From the NCBI GenBank assembly GCA_028287745.1, contig JAQBPB010000008.1:1-35799 (forward strand): DNA of 35,799 bases, read 5' to 3'. Positions 35,708 through 35,799 of the stretch are shown piece after piece. The DNA comes from Chloroflexota bacterium. Lineage in GTDB: Bacteria > Chloroflexota > Chloroflexia > Chloroheliales > Chloroheliaceae. The notes under the pieces are model-generated. The model was not told the origin of the DNA. It made no database searches and saw only the letters and a program-made list of their open reading frames with translations. The translations under genes were made by a program, and so were the position numbers. Position 1 is the stretch's first letter, and every line of letters begins with the position of its first letter.

Positions 35708-35799
35708 ATCTTCGCAAGCCCCTGCGAGCTAACTATTGTCAGCGCTGTAGCGTTTCACTGCCAGGTTCGGGATGGATCTGGGTGGGTCCGCTACGCTCT
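35695..35799 (-). rRNA. rrf: 5S ribosomal RNA, 3' part (cut by the window edge)
   Basis: The minus strand carries the conserved 5S core: 'GACCCACCCAGATCCATCCC' then 'GAACCTGGCAGTGAAACGCT', followed by the helix IV/V region and 'GATAGGCCGCTGCGGC', matching the usual 3' end GAGTAGGTCGCTGCC. About 105 of ~117 bases are present; the 5' end lies past the right edge. The 3' end at about 35695 is approximate. No tRNA follows it in the window. Confidence 0.9.

Overview
The window looks like chromosomal DNA of a member of the Chloroflexota, possibly a Ktedonobacteria-like or related lineage. The clues are a large LuxR/MalT-type ATPase regulator next to a conserved 75-residue protein, secreted proteins with IPT/TIG, Pro/Thr-linker and WxL-like domains, a Tat-lipoprotein sugar-binding protein, and moderate GC coding DNA separated by AT-rich spacers. 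This placement is inference; the only phylogenetic marker present is a partial 5S rRNA gene at the right edge (minus strand).

Left part (about 1-15,000): cell envelope and surface. A near-consensus promoter (23-51) leads into a two-gene polysaccharide/teichoic-acid-type ABC exporter (permease 257-1144; ATPase 1147-2928). The ATPase has an unusual C-terminal extension that looks like two DUF5719-type beta-sandwich repeats. Convergent to it is a 1364-residue exported beta-helix protein (3054-7148). After an 842-bp AT-rich gap comes a rightward surface locus: a small WxL-like protein (7991-8569), a membrane-anchored DUF916/WxL-interacting-type protein (8755-9834) and a large IPT/TIG + Pro/Thr-rich + WxL-like protein (9847-11637). 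A GDP-L-fucose-synthase-like gene (11657-12595, minus) and a secreted TIM-barrel glycosidase-like protein (13243-14988, plus) complete the region. Convergent gene pairs are separated by strong palindromes, two of which overlap stop codons.

Middle and right part (15,134-32,339, all on the minus strand): a carbohydrate or glycoside catabolic cluster. In transcription order from the right: a 75-residue protein and a zinc alcohol dehydrogenase (ATGA overlap); GH1 beta-glucosidase and GabD-type aldehyde dehydrogenase; an SDR, cupin and LacI-regulator unit whose promoter lies between two double LacI-type operators (27818-27934); then a sugar ABC importer (binding protein, MalF-type permease, GH3 beta-glucosidase, MalG-type permease) followed by a COG2159-type amidohydrolase, a hydroxypyruvate-isomerase-like TIM-barrel protein and a natural fusion of a Gfo/Idh/MocA oxidoreductase with an aldo/keto reductase. 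No importer ATPase is present, so a shared ATPase encoded elsewhere is expected. Together the genes suggest uptake of a beta-glucoside, hydrolysis, and redox processing of the sugar and perhaps of an aromatic aglycone.

Far right (32,340-35,799): the large LuxR/MalT-type regulator (32610-35279) with a C-rich, Rho-like 3' region, a spacer of about 400 bp, a terminator and the 3' part of a 5S rRNA gene. No CRISPR array, insertion sequence, phage gene or tRNA was recognised.
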